Assembly: GCA_964483245.1 (NCBI GenBank)
Contig: CAZABP010000032.1
Location: 1 to 55,076 of the forward strand
DNA from: CAZABP01 sp964483245
Lineage (GTDB): Bacteria; Planctomycetota; UBA1135; UBA2386
Direction of reading: 5' to 3'
Length of the DNA stretch: 55,076 nucleotides
Below, one piece after another: positions 35,789-44,105 of this stretch (its first letter is position 1; each line of letters begins with the position of its first letter). The notes beneath the pieces are model-generated. The model ran no database searches. It was not told the origin of the DNA and worked only from the letters and a program-made list of their open reading frames with translations. The position numbers and the translations under genes are program-made.

Positions 35789-36648
35789 AGTGGTGCACCT
35801 GGGTGTTGTTCGTAGCGGTCAGCAGTTGCGGCGACGCGGCGGCGGATCCGCGGGTCGCACAGCTCGAGCAGCAGCTCAGCGAGATCCGCCGTCAGGCTGC
35901 ACGCGAGGCGATCTCGCCGCTCGCCGATGCGATCCAGCTGCTGCAACGACAACAGCAGCTCGAGGAGAAGCGCACGGCGGCCCTCGCGGCGGAGTTCCAT
36001 CAGCTCGGTTCGTGGCTGCACACGGTGGTGCCGGATGCCCAGCGCGAGGCGGTGCGCGCGCTGGAACAACGCATGACCACGCTCGAGCAGGAGTTCGCGC
36101 AGCGCCAGCAGCAACACGCGGCGGAGACAGCCTTGTTGATGCAGGCGATCGACGGCACGGTGACGCGGCTGGAGCAACTGCTGCAGAAGCTCACCGGGCC
36201 TGCGCCAGCCACGGGCGTTCCGCCGCCGGCCGACCCGGACAAACAGGATGCCGGCAGCGCTTGGCTGCTCTGGTTGTTGGTGCTGCCGCTGCTGTGGGTG
36301 TGGTGGATGGCGCGACGCCTCCCGGCGGACCCCGCGGCCGCCGTGACCCAGGCGTCGCGTGCGCCGCAGCCGGGGTCCATGGCCCGAGCTGCCGAGCCAC
36401 GAGCGGCGCGCTTCAGCTTGAAGGCGACGCACCCCGACGCGCTGGTCGGTCCGCTCGCACACCGTCTCGCGCGCGAACCGCTGGTCTTGATCGAGCCGAC
36501 CCCGCTGGTGCGCGCGCAAGGGGACGATCTGCTGGTCGACTTCCAGGTCGCCGGCTACGCCGCGCCCGGGACGGAGTCGCGGATCGAGGCGGAGCTACGC
36601 GGGCTCGCGCTGGAGCTGGCGCGGCGCAGTCACGGCACGGCCGCCTGA
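35785..36648 (+). CDS. Coiled-coil single-pass membrane protein
   Basis: The product has 287 residues from ATG 35785 in an ATGA overlap with the upstream gene; an earlier ATG at 35764 is less likely. The N-terminus MKWCTWVLFVAVSSC is a signal (possible lipoprotein Cys15). Residues 20-140 form a glutamine-rich coiled coil (RVAQLEQQLSEIRRQAA, LEQRMTTLEQEFAQRQQQH). A membrane helix (AWLLWLLVLPLLWVWWMA) follows at about 165-185, then a 100-residue domain inside the cell. This is the layout expected of a sensor or channel-like envelope protein; no family is recognised. Confidence 0.75.
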   Translation: MKWCTWVLFVAVSSCGDAAADPRVAQLEQQLSEIRRQAAREAISPLADAIQLLQRQQQLEEKRTAALAAEFHQLGSWLHTVVPDAQREAVRALEQRMTTLEQEFAQRQQQHAAETALLMQAIDGTVTRLEQLLQKLTGPAPATGVPPPADPDKQDAGSAWLLWLLVLPLLWVWWMARRLPADPAAAVTQASRAPQPGSMARAAEPRAARFSLKATHPDALVGPLAHRLAREPLVLIEPTPLVRAQGDDLLVDFQVAGYAAPGTESRIEAELRGLALELARRSHGTAA

Positions 36649-36681
36649 AGCGGCGCGTTCGCGCAGCCCACGGCTCCCCTC

Positions 36682-36709
36682 TGGACATCTACTACAGATG
36701 TAGTAGAAA
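36682..36709 (+). promoter_or_regulatory. BlaI-type operator within the blaI-like promoter
   Basis: TCTACTACA (36688-36696) and TGTAGTAGA (36699-36707) form a perfect 20-bp inverted repeat with GA at its centre, containing the TACA-NN-TGTA core bound by BlaI/MecI repressors. It fills the 16-base spacer between TGGACA (36682-36687) and TAGAAA (36704-36709) and covers part of the -10 box, so bound repressor should block RNA polymerase and the operon should repress itself. Confidence 0.85.
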
Positions 36710-36727
36710 CCCGCGCTCCTCGAACCG

Positions 36728-37117
36728 ATGCGCCTCAGCGACGCGGAATGGACGGTGATGGACGTGGTCTGGGACCAGGGCCAGGCCACGGCCCGCGAGG
36801 TGCAGGAGCTGGTCGCGGAGCAGACCGGCTGGGCCTACACGACGACCCGCACGCTGTTGACGCGGCTGGTGGAGAAGGGCGCGCTGCGGGAGAGCCGCCG
36901 CGGCAACGCCAGCCTGTACGAACCGAGGATCGACCGCACGTCGGCGCGGCGATCGGCGGTGCGCTCGCTGCTCGAGCGCGCGTTCCGGGGCAGCGCGGCG
37001 TCGTTCCTGCAGCACCTGGTCGCCGAGGAACGGCTCAGCGCGGCGGACCGCCGCCGCCTGCGTGAGCTGCTGGCCGAACCACCGGACGCGAAGGGGAAGG
37101 GAGGCTCGCGCGGATGA
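36728..37117 (+). CDS. BlaI/MecI-family transcriptional repressor
   Basis: The product has 129 residues. It is a winged-helix repressor: MRLSDAEWTVMDVVWDQGQATAREV is the typical N-terminus, and YTTTRTLLTRLVEKGALRESRRGN is the recognition-helix and wing region. The C-terminal helices would form the dimer. A perfect operator lies 20 bases upstream. The stop overlaps the start of the M56 peptidase gene (ATGA), the usual regulator-sensor pairing. Confidence 0.93.
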   Translation: MRLSDAEWTVMDVVWDQGQATAREVQELVAEQTGWAYTTTRTLLTRLVEKGALRESRRGNASLYEPRIDRTSARRSAVRSLLERAFRGSAASFLQHLVAEERLSAADRRRLRELLAEPPDAKGKGGSRG

Positions 37118-38154
37118 GCGAGCTGCTGGCAATGCTGGTCGTCAACTCGCTGGCGGCGCTGCCGATCGCGCTGCTCGCGTTACTGCTCGAACGGGTGGCC
37201 TGGCGCGCGGGACCAGCCTGTGTCGCCATGTTGTGGTGGAGCGTGCTGCTGCGCCTCGCGCTGCCGGCCGGGCTCGCGCAGGGCTTCGCGCCGGAACTGC
37301 TGCCGGCTGCGCTGACGGCACCGTTGACGGCACCGTTGCCGGACCTGCCCGCCGGTCCTGCGACGCTGCTCGTCGCGCTCTGGCTCGGTATTGCGCTGGT
37401 GCTGTTCGCAGGTGGGTGGCTGCGTGCCGCGCGAGCGGCGCGTCTGCTGGCACGCGAGGCAGAGGCGCCGGCACCGATGCTGGCCGCGCAGCTGCGCCGG
37501 TTGGCGGCTCGCCTGGGTCTGCGCAGCGTTCCACAGCTGTGCGTCCATCCGGATCTGACCAGTCCGCTGGTGATCGGAATCCTGCGCCCGCGCATCTTCG
37601 TCCCGGCAGCGTTGCAGAGCGCCCCGGCTGCGGTCCGCCAGGCGGCGCTCGCCCACGAGCTGGCGCACGTGCGCCGCCGCGATCCGCTGCGCAGCCTCGT
37701 CGTCGCGGCGCTGCGGACTGGCTACTGGTTCCATCCGCTGGCCTGGATCGCCGCCCGCCGCCTGCAGGAGCTTCGCGAGTTCGCATGCGACCGGATCGCG
37801 ACGCAGCTCGATGGTGGCGATGCGCGGCCGTACGTGCAGGCGCTCGCTTCGTTCGCGATGGCCGGACCGGCGCACCCGCGTCCAGGGCTCGCGTGGATCA
37901 CCGGGCATGCCCTGCTGACGCGCAGGATCGAGCGCCTGCTGCGCCCGCGTGTGCGCGGCGCCGGCCTCGGTCTCGCCAGCACGCTGTGCTGCCTGTTGAC
38001 CGCGATCTGCTGCACGCCGCCCTGCGTCGCGCCGCCGGCGCTGCTGGATCTCCCTGGTTGTCTCCAACTCCGCTACGCCGTGCTGCAGATGCTCGCCGAC
38101 GAGCAGCAGGCGGCGACGGTGATCGAACCTACACTCCACTCCGATTCCCGATGA
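37114..38154 (+). CDS. M56 (BlaR1-type) membrane metallopeptidase
   Basis: The product has 346 residues. Four hydrophobic helices (about 5-25, 35-55, 85-105 and near 290) frame a zinc peptidase domain with HELAHVRRRDP and the following WFHPLAWIAARRLQELREFACD, the BlaR1/MecR1 core. In classical systems BlaR1 cleaves BlaI after sensing beta-lactam. Here there is no C-terminal penicillin-binding sensor domain: the chain ends about 50 residues after the last helix. The signal therefore must come from elsewhere. It is coupled to the repressor upstream and the DUF1579 gene downstream by ATGA overlaps. Confidence 0.9.
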   Translation: MSELLAMLVVNSLAALPIALLALLLERVAWRAGPACVAMLWWSVLLRLALPAGLAQGFAPELLPAALTAPLTAPLPDLPAGPATLLVALWLGIALVLFAGGWLRAARAARLLAREAEAPAPMLAAQLRRLAARLGLRSVPQLCVHPDLTSPLVIGILRPRIFVPAALQSAPAAVRQAALAHELAHVRRRDPLRSLVVAALRTGYWFHPLAWIAARRLQELREFACDRIATQLDGGDARPYVQALASFAMAGPAHPRPGLAWITGHALLTRRIERLLRPRVRGAGLGLASTLCCLLTAICCTPPCVAPPALLDLPGCLQLRYAVLQMLADEQQAATVIEPTLHSDSR

Positions 38155-38762
38155 AGATTCTGCTGATGACTGCGCTGACCGGCCTGGTCTGCGCTCCGTA
38201 TCTCGTCCCGTCCCGCCCGCAAGACCCACAGCCGCAGGACCCGCAAGCCAAGGCGATGCAGGAAATGATGGGCAAGGCCAGGAAGTACATGCAGCCTGGC
38301 GAGCACCACCAGCAGCTCGAGCGCTTCCTCGGCAAGTGGAACACCGAGCTGCGCATGACGATGATGGGAAAGCAGAGCCTGCCCGAGCACGGCACCGCGG
38401 AGTTCTCTTGGCTGATGCCGGGCCGCTGGCTGAAGATGGAATCGAGCGGAACGATGATGGGGATGCCGGCGCAGACGTTCCAACTGCTCGGCTACGACAA
38501 CTTCAAGCACAGCTTCGTCTCGACGTCGGTCAGCTCACTCGACACGGCGATGACGCGCGCCGAAGGGGACATGGACCCGGGCGGCAAGGCGCTGCTGCTG
38601 TACGGCACCCTCGACGAGTACCTGACCGGCGAGCACGACAAGATGGTCAAGTACGTCTGGCGCTTCCCGAGCGACGACCAGATGGTGCTCGAGATCCACG
38701 ATCTCCCGATCGGCGAGCAGAACACGAAGGTGCTCGAGTTCCAGTTCAAGCGTGCCGGCTGA
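38151..38762 (+). CDS. Secreted DUF1579 family protein
   Basis: The product has 203 residues. A signal peptide is followed by a QDPQPQDPQ spacer. FLGKWNTELRMTMMG, GRWLKMESSGTMMGMP, QLLGYDNFKHSFVSTSVSS and EYVWRFP-like strands match the DUF1579 calycin-like beta-barrel family of unknown function. The ATG overlaps the M56 stop, so its expression is tied to the BlaI operon, which suggests it is an effector of that regulon. Confidence 0.85.
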   Translation: MKILLMTALTGLVCAPYLVPSRPQDPQPQDPQAKAMQEMMGKARKYMQPGEHHQQLERFLGKWNTELRMTMMGKQSLPEHGTAEFSWLMPGRWLKMESSGTMMGMPAQTFQLLGYDNFKHSFVSTSVSSLDTAMTRAEGDMDPGGKALLLYGTLDEYLTGEHDKMVKYVWRFPSDDQMVLEIHDLPIGEQNTKVLEFQFKRAG

Positions 38763-38772
38763 GGACCCTCCG

Positions 38773-39225
38773 ATGCGGATCGAACTGACGAAACAGGTGG
38801 ACGCACCGCCCGCGCGCGTGTTCGCGATCGCCAGCGACTTCGCGCACGCCGCCGAGCACGTTCGCGCGATCGAGCAGGTCGAGATCCTGACTCCCGGTCC
38901 GGTCGGCGTCGGCACGCGCTTCCGCGAGACGCGCAAGGTGTTCGGCCGCTCGCACGCCGAGACGATGGAGGTGACCGCGTTCGAGCCGCCGTCGCGCTAC
39001 GTGGTCGGCTGCGAGAGCTGCGGCTGCCGCTACCGCAGCGAGTTCCGGTTCCTGCCGAAGGCCGGCGGGACCGAGATGCGGATGTCGTTCGAGGCCGAGC
39101 CGCTGACCTGGTTCGCACGGATCATGGGCTTCCTGATGCGCCCGATGGTCCGCAAGATGGTCGCCGAGTGCGCCAAGGATCTCGACGACGTCGCCGAGGT
39201 CGCGGCACGCCAGCCGGTCGCGTAG
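38773..39225 (+). CDS. SRPBCC (START-like) family protein
   Basis: The product has 150 residues from ATG 38773. The MRIELTKQVDAPPARVFAIASDF start, PVGVGTRFRETRKVFGR and the C-terminal amphipathic helix (MVRKMVAECAKDLDDV) fit the polyketide-cyclase/START-like fold, which binds hydrophobic small molecules or lipids. The ligand is unknown. It follows the DUF1579 gene after 10 bases and is likely the last gene of the operon. Confidence 0.85.
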   Translation: MRIELTKQVDAPPARVFAIASDFAHAAEHVRAIEQVEILTPGPVGVGTRFRETRKVFGRSHAETMEVTAFEPPSRYVVGCESCGCRYRSEFRFLPKAGGTEMRMSFEAEPLTWFARIMGFLMRPMVRKMVAECAKDLDDVAEVAARQPVA

Positions 39226-39289
39226 TCCGGCTGGCGCCGTCCGGCACGCCGCTATACTCCGCGCCCTTTTCGAGGACCCTAGCGCGGCC

Positions 39290-40399
39290 ATGATCATCGG
39301 CGTTCCCAAGGAGATCAAAGAGCAGGAGAACCGCATCGGCGCCGTCCCGGCGATGGTGCACGACCTGGTCGAGGCCGGGCATCAGGTGCTCGTCGAGAGC
39401 GGTGGGGGACTCGGGGCCGGGATCCTGGACGACGACTTCGCGCGCGCTGGGGCCGAGCTCGTGGCGGACGCGCGCAGCGTCTACGGCCGCGCCGAGATGA
39501 TCATCAAGGTCAAGGAGCCGCTGCCGGCCGAGTACCCGCTGATCCGTCCGGGGCAGATCCTGTTCACGTACTTCCACTTCGCCGCGAGCCGTTCGTTGAC
39601 CGAGGCGATGGTCCGCTCCGGGGCGCACTGCTTCGCGTACGAGACGCTGCAGGTCGGGCGCAGCCTGCCGCTGTTGACGCCGATGAGCGAGGTCGCCGGC
39701 CGGATGTCGATCCAGGTCGGCGCGTACTACCTCGAACGGCACAACGGCGGGCGCGGCGTGCTCCTCGGCGGCGTGCCGGGAGTCGAGCCGGCGACCGTGC
39801 TAGTGCTCGGCGGGGGCTCGGTCGGCACCAACGCCGCCAAGATGGCGGCCGGCCTCGGCGCGCGCGTGATCCTGATGGACATCGACCTGGAGCGGCTGCG
39901 CTACCTGTCGGACGTCATGCCAGCGAATGTGACGCTGATGCGCAGCTCACCGTTCGCGATCCGCGAGAAGCTCCCGGATGCCGACCTCGTGGTCGGCGCG
40001 GTGCTGGTCTCCGGCGCGCGTGCGCCGATGCTGGTCCGCCGCGAGGACCTCAAGATCATGAAGGACGACGGTCCGGTCGTCGTCGACGTCGCGGTCGACC
40101 AGGGGGGCTGCATCGAAACCTGCAAGCCGACGACGCACGCTGATCCGACCTACGTCGTCGACGGCGTCGTCCACTACTGCGTCGCCAACATGCCTGGTGC
40201 GGTGCCGCGCACGTCGACGTTCGCGCTGACCAACGCAACCGGGCGTTACGCCGAGATGCTGGCGCGCCTCGGCGTTGCCGGCGCCATCGACCATCCGGAG
40301 CTCGTGACGGCGGCGAACGTGCTCGGCGGCAAGATCACGCACCGCGGAGTGGCTGCGGCGTTCGAGCTGCCGTACGTCGCACCGGCGAAAGCACTCTGA
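39290..40399 (+). CDS. ald: Alanine dehydrogenase
   Basis: The product has 369 residues. It interconverts L-alanine and pyruvate plus ammonia with NAD. MIIGVPKEIKEQENRIG carries the substrate arginine, MIIKVKEP the catalytic lysine region and FTYFHFA the catalytic histidine. VLVLGGGSVGTNAAKMAAGLGA is the NAD-binding fold, and DVAVDQGGC contains the catalytic aspartate. CTGGCG (39231) and TATACT (39253-39258) make a possible promoter with a 32-base leader. Confidence 0.95.
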   Translation: MIIGVPKEIKEQENRIGAVPAMVHDLVEAGHQVLVESGGGLGAGILDDDFARAGAELVADARSVYGRAEMIIKVKEPLPAEYPLIRPGQILFTYFHFAASRSLTEAMVRSGAHCFAYETLQVGRSLPLLTPMSEVAGRMSIQVGAYYLERHNGGRGVLLGGVPGVEPATVLVLGGGSVGTNAAKMAAGLGARVILMDIDLERLRYLSDVMPANVTLMRSSPFAIREKLPDADLVVGAVLVSGARAPMLVRREDLKIMKDDGPVVVDVAVDQGGCIETCKPTTHADPTYVVDGVVHYCVANMPGAVPRTSTFALTNATGRYAEMLARLGVAGAIDHPELVTAANVLGGKITHRGVAAAFELPYVAPAKAL

Positions 40400-40408
40400 C
40401 GCAGCGCG

Positions 40409-41245
40409 ATGCCGGCTGAGGGCATCGGTCCGCTGCACGCGCTGCTGCTCGGCATCGTCGAAGGGCTGACCGAGTTCCTGCCGGTCAGCAGCACCGGGCA
40501 CCTGATCGCCGTCAACCGCTGGCTCGGACACGCCGACCCGCGCTGCGAGATCGCGATCCAGATCGGCGCGATTTCGGCGATCGTCGTGCTGTACCGCGCA
40601 CGGCTGCTTGGGGCGCTGTCCGACCTGCGCCATGCACCCGGACGCAATCTGCTCGTGCTGCTCGCCGTCGCTGCGCTGCCAGCGAGCGTGGTAGGCCTGT
40701 TCGCCGGCGAGGTCCTCGATCGCCTGTTCACGGTTCCGGTCGTCGCCGTGGCGACCATGGCGGGCGGACTCCTGCTGTGGATCCTCGAACTCTGGCTGCA
40801 GCGCCGTGCGCGCCACGGCGAACCGCCGCGGCGCGAGCTCGAGCGGATCGGCCTGCGCCAGGCGATCGCGATCGGCCTGATGCAGTGCCTGGCGTTGATC
40901 CCGGGCACGAGCCGCTCCGGCGCCACGATCGCCGGCGCGTTGCTGGTCGGCTGCACGCGTCCGGCCGCGGCGGAGTTCTCGTTCCTGCTCGGGATCCCGA
41001 TCCTCTACGGCGCCTGCCTGCTCGAGTTGCTCGGCAGCGAGGCGCCGCGCCACGGCGCGACCGGGAGCGAGCTGCTGCTCGCGACGGGAGCTGCGTTCGT
41101 GACCGCGCTGCTGGTCGTGAAGCCGTTCGTGCGCTTCCTGCAGCAGCACACGTTCGTGCCGTTCGCGATCTACCGCTTGCTGTTCGGCGCGCTGCTGCTG
41201 TGGCTGTGGGCGACCGGTGCGTTCGCCGGCGCGGACTTCCGGTAG
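40409..41245 (+). CDS. uppP: Undecaprenyl-diphosphate phosphatase
   Basis: The product has 278 residues, a polytopic membrane enzyme that recycles the lipid carrier for cell-wall and glycan synthesis. The two signatures GIVEGLTEFLPVSSTGHL and IPGTSRSGATIAGAL are intact. It starts nine bases after ald and may be co-transcribed with it. The 3' end overlaps a convergent small gene by 76 bases. Confidence 0.95.
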   Translation: MPAEGIGPLHALLLGIVEGLTEFLPVSSTGHLIAVNRWLGHADPRCEIAIQIGAISAIVVLYRARLLGALSDLRHAPGRNLLVLLAVAALPASVVGLFAGEVLDRLFTVPVVAVATMAGGLLLWILELWLQRRARHGEPPRRELERIGLRQAIAIGLMQCLALIPGTSRSGATIAGALLVGCTRPAAAEFSFLLGIPILYGACLLELLGSEAPRHGATGSELLLATGAAFVTALLVVKPFVRFLQQHTFVPFAIYRLLFGALLLWLWATGAFAGADFR

Positions 41246-41463
41246 CCGAGCTGCTTCAACACCGCAAGCACCTCGCTCCAGCCGGGAAACGGCCGTTGAA
41301 ACGTGCGGCGGTACTCGTCGACGGCAGCGATGAACTCGAGCACGTCCGGGTCCACCTCGAGGTCGACCGGCGCCGGGGCCGAGCGCCGGGTCGGCTTCTT
41401 GTGCTGCTTTGGTGCCTTCGGCGCACTGGATGCCGGGGTCTTCTTGGGCTTGGCCGCAGCCAT
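41170..41463 (-). CDS. Small basic protein, unknown, convergent with uppP
   Basis: The product has 97 residues. The first 30 are Lys/Pro/Ala-rich, then DPDVLEFIAAVDEYRRTFQR and PFPGWSEVLAVLKQLGYRK form a compact helical domain that looks conserved in style (I have an impression of similar DEY...RPFP.W.EVL...LGY proteins in planctomycetes). The 3' end is antisense to the last 76 bases of uppP, so transcription of the two may interfere. No function can be given. Confidence 0.65.
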   Translation of the reverse strand: MAAAKPKKTPASSAPKAPKQHKKPTRRSAPAPVDLEVDPDVLEFIAAVDEYRRTFQRPFPGWSEVLAVLKQLGYRKSAPANAPVAHSHSSSAPNSKR

Positions 41464-41479
41464 GAGACCGAGATCGGCA

Positions 41480-42586
41480 TCAGCCCAGGGCCAGCTTGAT
41501 TCCAGCCTCCGTCACCGGGGAGATCAGGCCGCGGTCGGTCACGAGCCCGCGCAGCAGCCGCGCTGGCGTGATGTCGAACGCCGGGTTGCGCGCCGCCGTG
41601 GCGGCTGCCGCGATGCGCCGGTCACCGCAGTGCAGGATCTCGTCCGGATCGCGCTGCTCGATCTCGATCCGGCTGCCGTCCGGCGTGTCGACGTCGAACG
41701 TGCTGGCCGGCGCGGCGACGTACATCGGCACCCCGTGCGCTGCCGCCGCGAGGGCGAGTCCATAGGTCCCGACCTTGTTGGCGACGTCGCCGTTCGCGGC
41801 GATCCGGTCGGCACCGGTCACGACGAGGGTGACCTCGCCGCGCGCGATCAGTCCGGCCGCGGCCGAATCGGCGATGACTTCGACCGGAATCCCGGCCGCG
41901 CGCAGCTCGAGCGCGGTCAGCCGCGCCCCTTGCAGCAGCGGCCGCGTCTCATCGGCCAGGACGCGAAAGCGCGTGCCGCGGCGCCAGGCTTCGTACAACG
42001 GCGCGAGCGCGGTCCCCTCACCGGCCGTCGCGAGGCGCCCGGCATTGCAGTGCGTCAGCACGGTGCCGCCTTCCGGGACCAGCTCGGCGCCATGCCGGCC
42101 GATCGCCGCGCACGCGGCGGTGTCCTCGGAGTGGATCGCGCGGGCTTCGGCGAGCAGCGCAGGCAGCGAAGGCTCGCGGGCGGCGCGCGCCTGCAGCCGG
42201 CGCACGGCCCAGCCGAGGTTGACCGCTGTCGGCCGAGCTCCGATCGCGAGTTCGGCGAGCTGGGCCAGCGCCGGCGCGAACGGCCGGCCGGCGGCGAGCG
42301 CCCGCCGCATCCCGAGCACGAGGCCGTACGCGGCGGCTACGCCGATCGCCGGAGCACCCCGCACGGCGAGCCGGCGGATCGCGTCGACGACCTCTTCGAG
42401 GTCTTGCGGCTGGACCAGCGCGATCGTGTCCGGCAGCCGCGTCTGGTCGAGCAGCTCGAGCCGCCCGTCCGGCCCGCCGTGCCACGCAATCGTCGGCGGC
42501 AGGTTCAGCAGGGCCTCCGGCGCGTCAACAACCGAACCGTTCGCGGACGGCGCGGTCCTTCTCGAGCACCTTGTCGCGGTCGGCAT
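41480..42586 (-). CDS. mtnA: Methylthioribose-1-phosphate isomerase
   Basis: The product has 368 residues from the ATG at 42584-42586. It acts in methionine salvage (or as a related eIF2B-alpha-like isomerase). The family blocks RGAPAIGVAAAYGL, TVLTHCNAGRLAT (with the active-site Cys), DETRPLLQGARLTA and GADRIAANGDVANKVGTYGLA are all present. The ATG would put 62 bases of overlap with purE and a poor N-terminal tail. An alternative is CTG at 42508, five bases after GGAGG and just after the purE stop, giving a family-like start (LNLPPTIAWHGG, 342 residues). The true start is uncertain. Confidence 0.9.
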   Translation of the reverse strand: MPTATRCSRRTAPSANGSVVDAPEALLNLPPTIAWHGGPDGRLELLDQTRLPDTIALVQPQDLEEVVDAIRRLAVRGAPAIGVAAAYGLVLGMRRALAAGRPFAPALAQLAELAIGARPTAVNLGWAVRRLQARAAREPSLPALLAEARAIHSEDTAACAAIGRHGAELVPEGGTVLTHCNAGRLATAGEGTALAPLYEAWRRGTRFRVLADETRPLLQGARLTALELRAAGIPVEVIADSAAAGLIARGEVTLVVTGADRIAANGDVANKVGTYGLALAAAAHGVPMYVAAPASTFDVDTPDGSRIEIEQRDPDEILHCGDRRIAAAATAARNPAFDITPARLLRGLVTDRGLISPVTEAGIKLALG

Positions 42587-43046
42587 CGCGCCGCTGCGCC
42601 AGGCGCTCCGCCAACACACGATCCGACAGCGCCAGGATCCGCGCGGCATAGAGCGCCGCGTTGACGGCGGCTGCCTTGCCGATCCCGGTCGCCGCGACCG
42701 GGATCCCGGGCGGCATCATGACCGTCGACCACAGCGCGTCCTCGCCGCGCATCGGGCCGGCGTCGATCGGAATCCCGATGACCGGGCGCAGCGTGTGCGC
42801 CGCGACGACGCCGGCGAGGTGCGCGGACATCCCGGCGGCGGCGAGGAACACCTGCACGCCGGAACCCTCGGCCTCGCGCAGGAACTCGAGCACCTGCGCC
42901 GGAGTCCGGTGTGCCGACAGCACGCGCACGTGGCAACCGATACCGAGCTCCTGCAGCACGGCGATCCCGCCTTCGAGGATCGGCAGGTCGTTGTCGGACC
43001 CCATCAGGATCGCGACCGGGCGGTTCGTCGGCGGGGTACGGGTCAT
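42525..43046 (-). CDS. purE: N5-carboxyaminoimidazole ribonucleotide mutase
   Basis: The product has 173 residues. It moves the carboxyl group to make CAIR in purine synthesis. MGSDNDLPILEGG is the phosphate-binding start, VLSAHRTPAQVLEF the catalytic His region and AAAGMSAHLAGVVAAHT the second signature. It is four bases downstream of purC on the same strand; no purK is visible nearby. Confidence 0.93.
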   Translation of the reverse strand: MTRTPPTNRPVAILMGSDNDLPILEGGIAVLQELGIGCHVRVLSAHRTPAQVLEFLREAEGSGVQVFLAAAGMSAHLAGVVAAHTLRPVIGIPIDAGPMRGEDALWSTVMMPPGIPVAATGIGKAAAVNAALYAARILALSDRVLAERLAQRRDADRDKVLEKDRAVRERFGC

Positions 43047-43050
43047 CGCG

Positions 43051-43935
43051 TCAGCGGGTCAGGCGGTCCTGGATGTCGGCATAGGTCGCCGCGGTGCGCG
43101 CGACGATCTCCGCCGGCAGCGGTGGGGGTGGCGGCTGCCGGTTCCACTCGAGACCGGCGAGGTAGTCGCGCAGTACCTGCTTGTCATAGCTGGTCGGCTT
43201 GCCACCTGGGCGCACCTCGGATGCCGGCCAGAACCGGCTGCTGTCCGGGGTCAGGCACTCGTCGATCAGGATCAGCGAGCCGTCGGCGATCCCGAACTCG
43301 AACTTCGTGTCGGCGATCACGATGCCCCGCTCACGCGCGTAGTCGCGCCCTGAGGTGTACAGCGCGAGGGCAGCGTCACGCGCACGTGTCGCGACGTCGC
43401 GTCCCAGCAGATCCACGACGCGTGCGAACGAGATCGGCTGGTCGTGGCCGGTCTCCGCCTTGGTCGTCGGCGTCAGGATCGCCGGTTCGATCTGGCTCGC
43501 GTGCAGCAGGCCTTTGGGCAGGGCGACCCCCGACACGCTCCCTTCGCGCTGGTAGTCGTTCCAGCCGCTGCCGGTCAGGTAGCCGCGCACGACCCATTCG
43601 ATCGGCAGCGGCTTCGCCTTGCGGCAGCGCATGACGCGACCGCGCAGCGTGGCGTGCGCACTCTTGGGAATCTCCGCCATCGCGGCCACGTCGGTGGCGA
43701 GCATGTGGTTCGGCGCGATCCCGCGCAGGCGGTCGAACCAGAACGCAGAGACCGCGGTCAACACGGCTCCCTTGCCCGGAATCCCCTCCGCCATGACGAC
43801 ATCGAACGCGGAGATGCGGTCGGTAGTCACGAGCAGCAGGTCGTCACCGATCTCGTAGACGTCGCGGACTTTCCCGCTGCGCAGCTTGCGCAGGAACGGC
43901 AGATCCGTGGACAGCAGTGGTGGCGCAGCCATCAT
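43051..43935 (-). CDS. purC: Phosphoribosylaminoimidazole-succinocarboxamide synthase
   Basis: The product has 294 residues, the SAICAR synthetase of purine synthesis. GKVRDVYEIGDDLLLVTTDRISAFDVVM, IEWVVRGYLTGSGW and the ATP-site segment IADTKFEFGIADG...DECLTPDSSRFW are diagnostic. It heads a purC-purE-mtnA operon that joins purine synthesis to adenine/methionine salvage. Confidence 0.95.
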   Translation of the reverse strand: MMAAPPLLSTDLPFLRKLRSGKVRDVYEIGDDLLLVTTDRISAFDVVMAEGIPGKGAVLTAVSAFWFDRLRGIAPNHMLATDVAAMAEIPKSAHATLRGRVMRCRKAKPLPIEWVVRGYLTGSGWNDYQREGSVSGVALPKGLLHASQIEPAILTPTTKAETGHDQPISFARVVDLLGRDVATRARDAALALYTSGRDYARERGIVIADTKFEFGIADGSLILIDECLTPDSSRFWPASEVRPGGKPTSYDKQVLRDYLAGLEWNRQPPPPPLPAEIVARTAATYADIQDRLTR

Positions 43936-43959
43936 CGTCGGAACCGTCTTCGGCGCGGG

Positions 43960-43987
43960 AGTCTAGGCGCCGGCCGCGGATGGGCAA
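43960..43987 (-). promoter_or_regulatory. Putative promoter of purC-purE-mtnA
   Basis: On the minus strand, TTGCCC (43987-43982) and TAGACT (43965-43960) are spaced by 16 bases and lie 25 bases before the purC start. Confidence 0.5.
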
Positions 43988-44105
43988 CGATCTCCGCGCG
44001 CGTTCCTGCAACTGCGCGTCGCGTCGATGCCGAGGAGGCGCGACGCCGTCCGGCGGTCGCCACAGTCGGCCGAACGCAGCGGGGCCTTGGGAACAGGCTC
44101 GCCGG

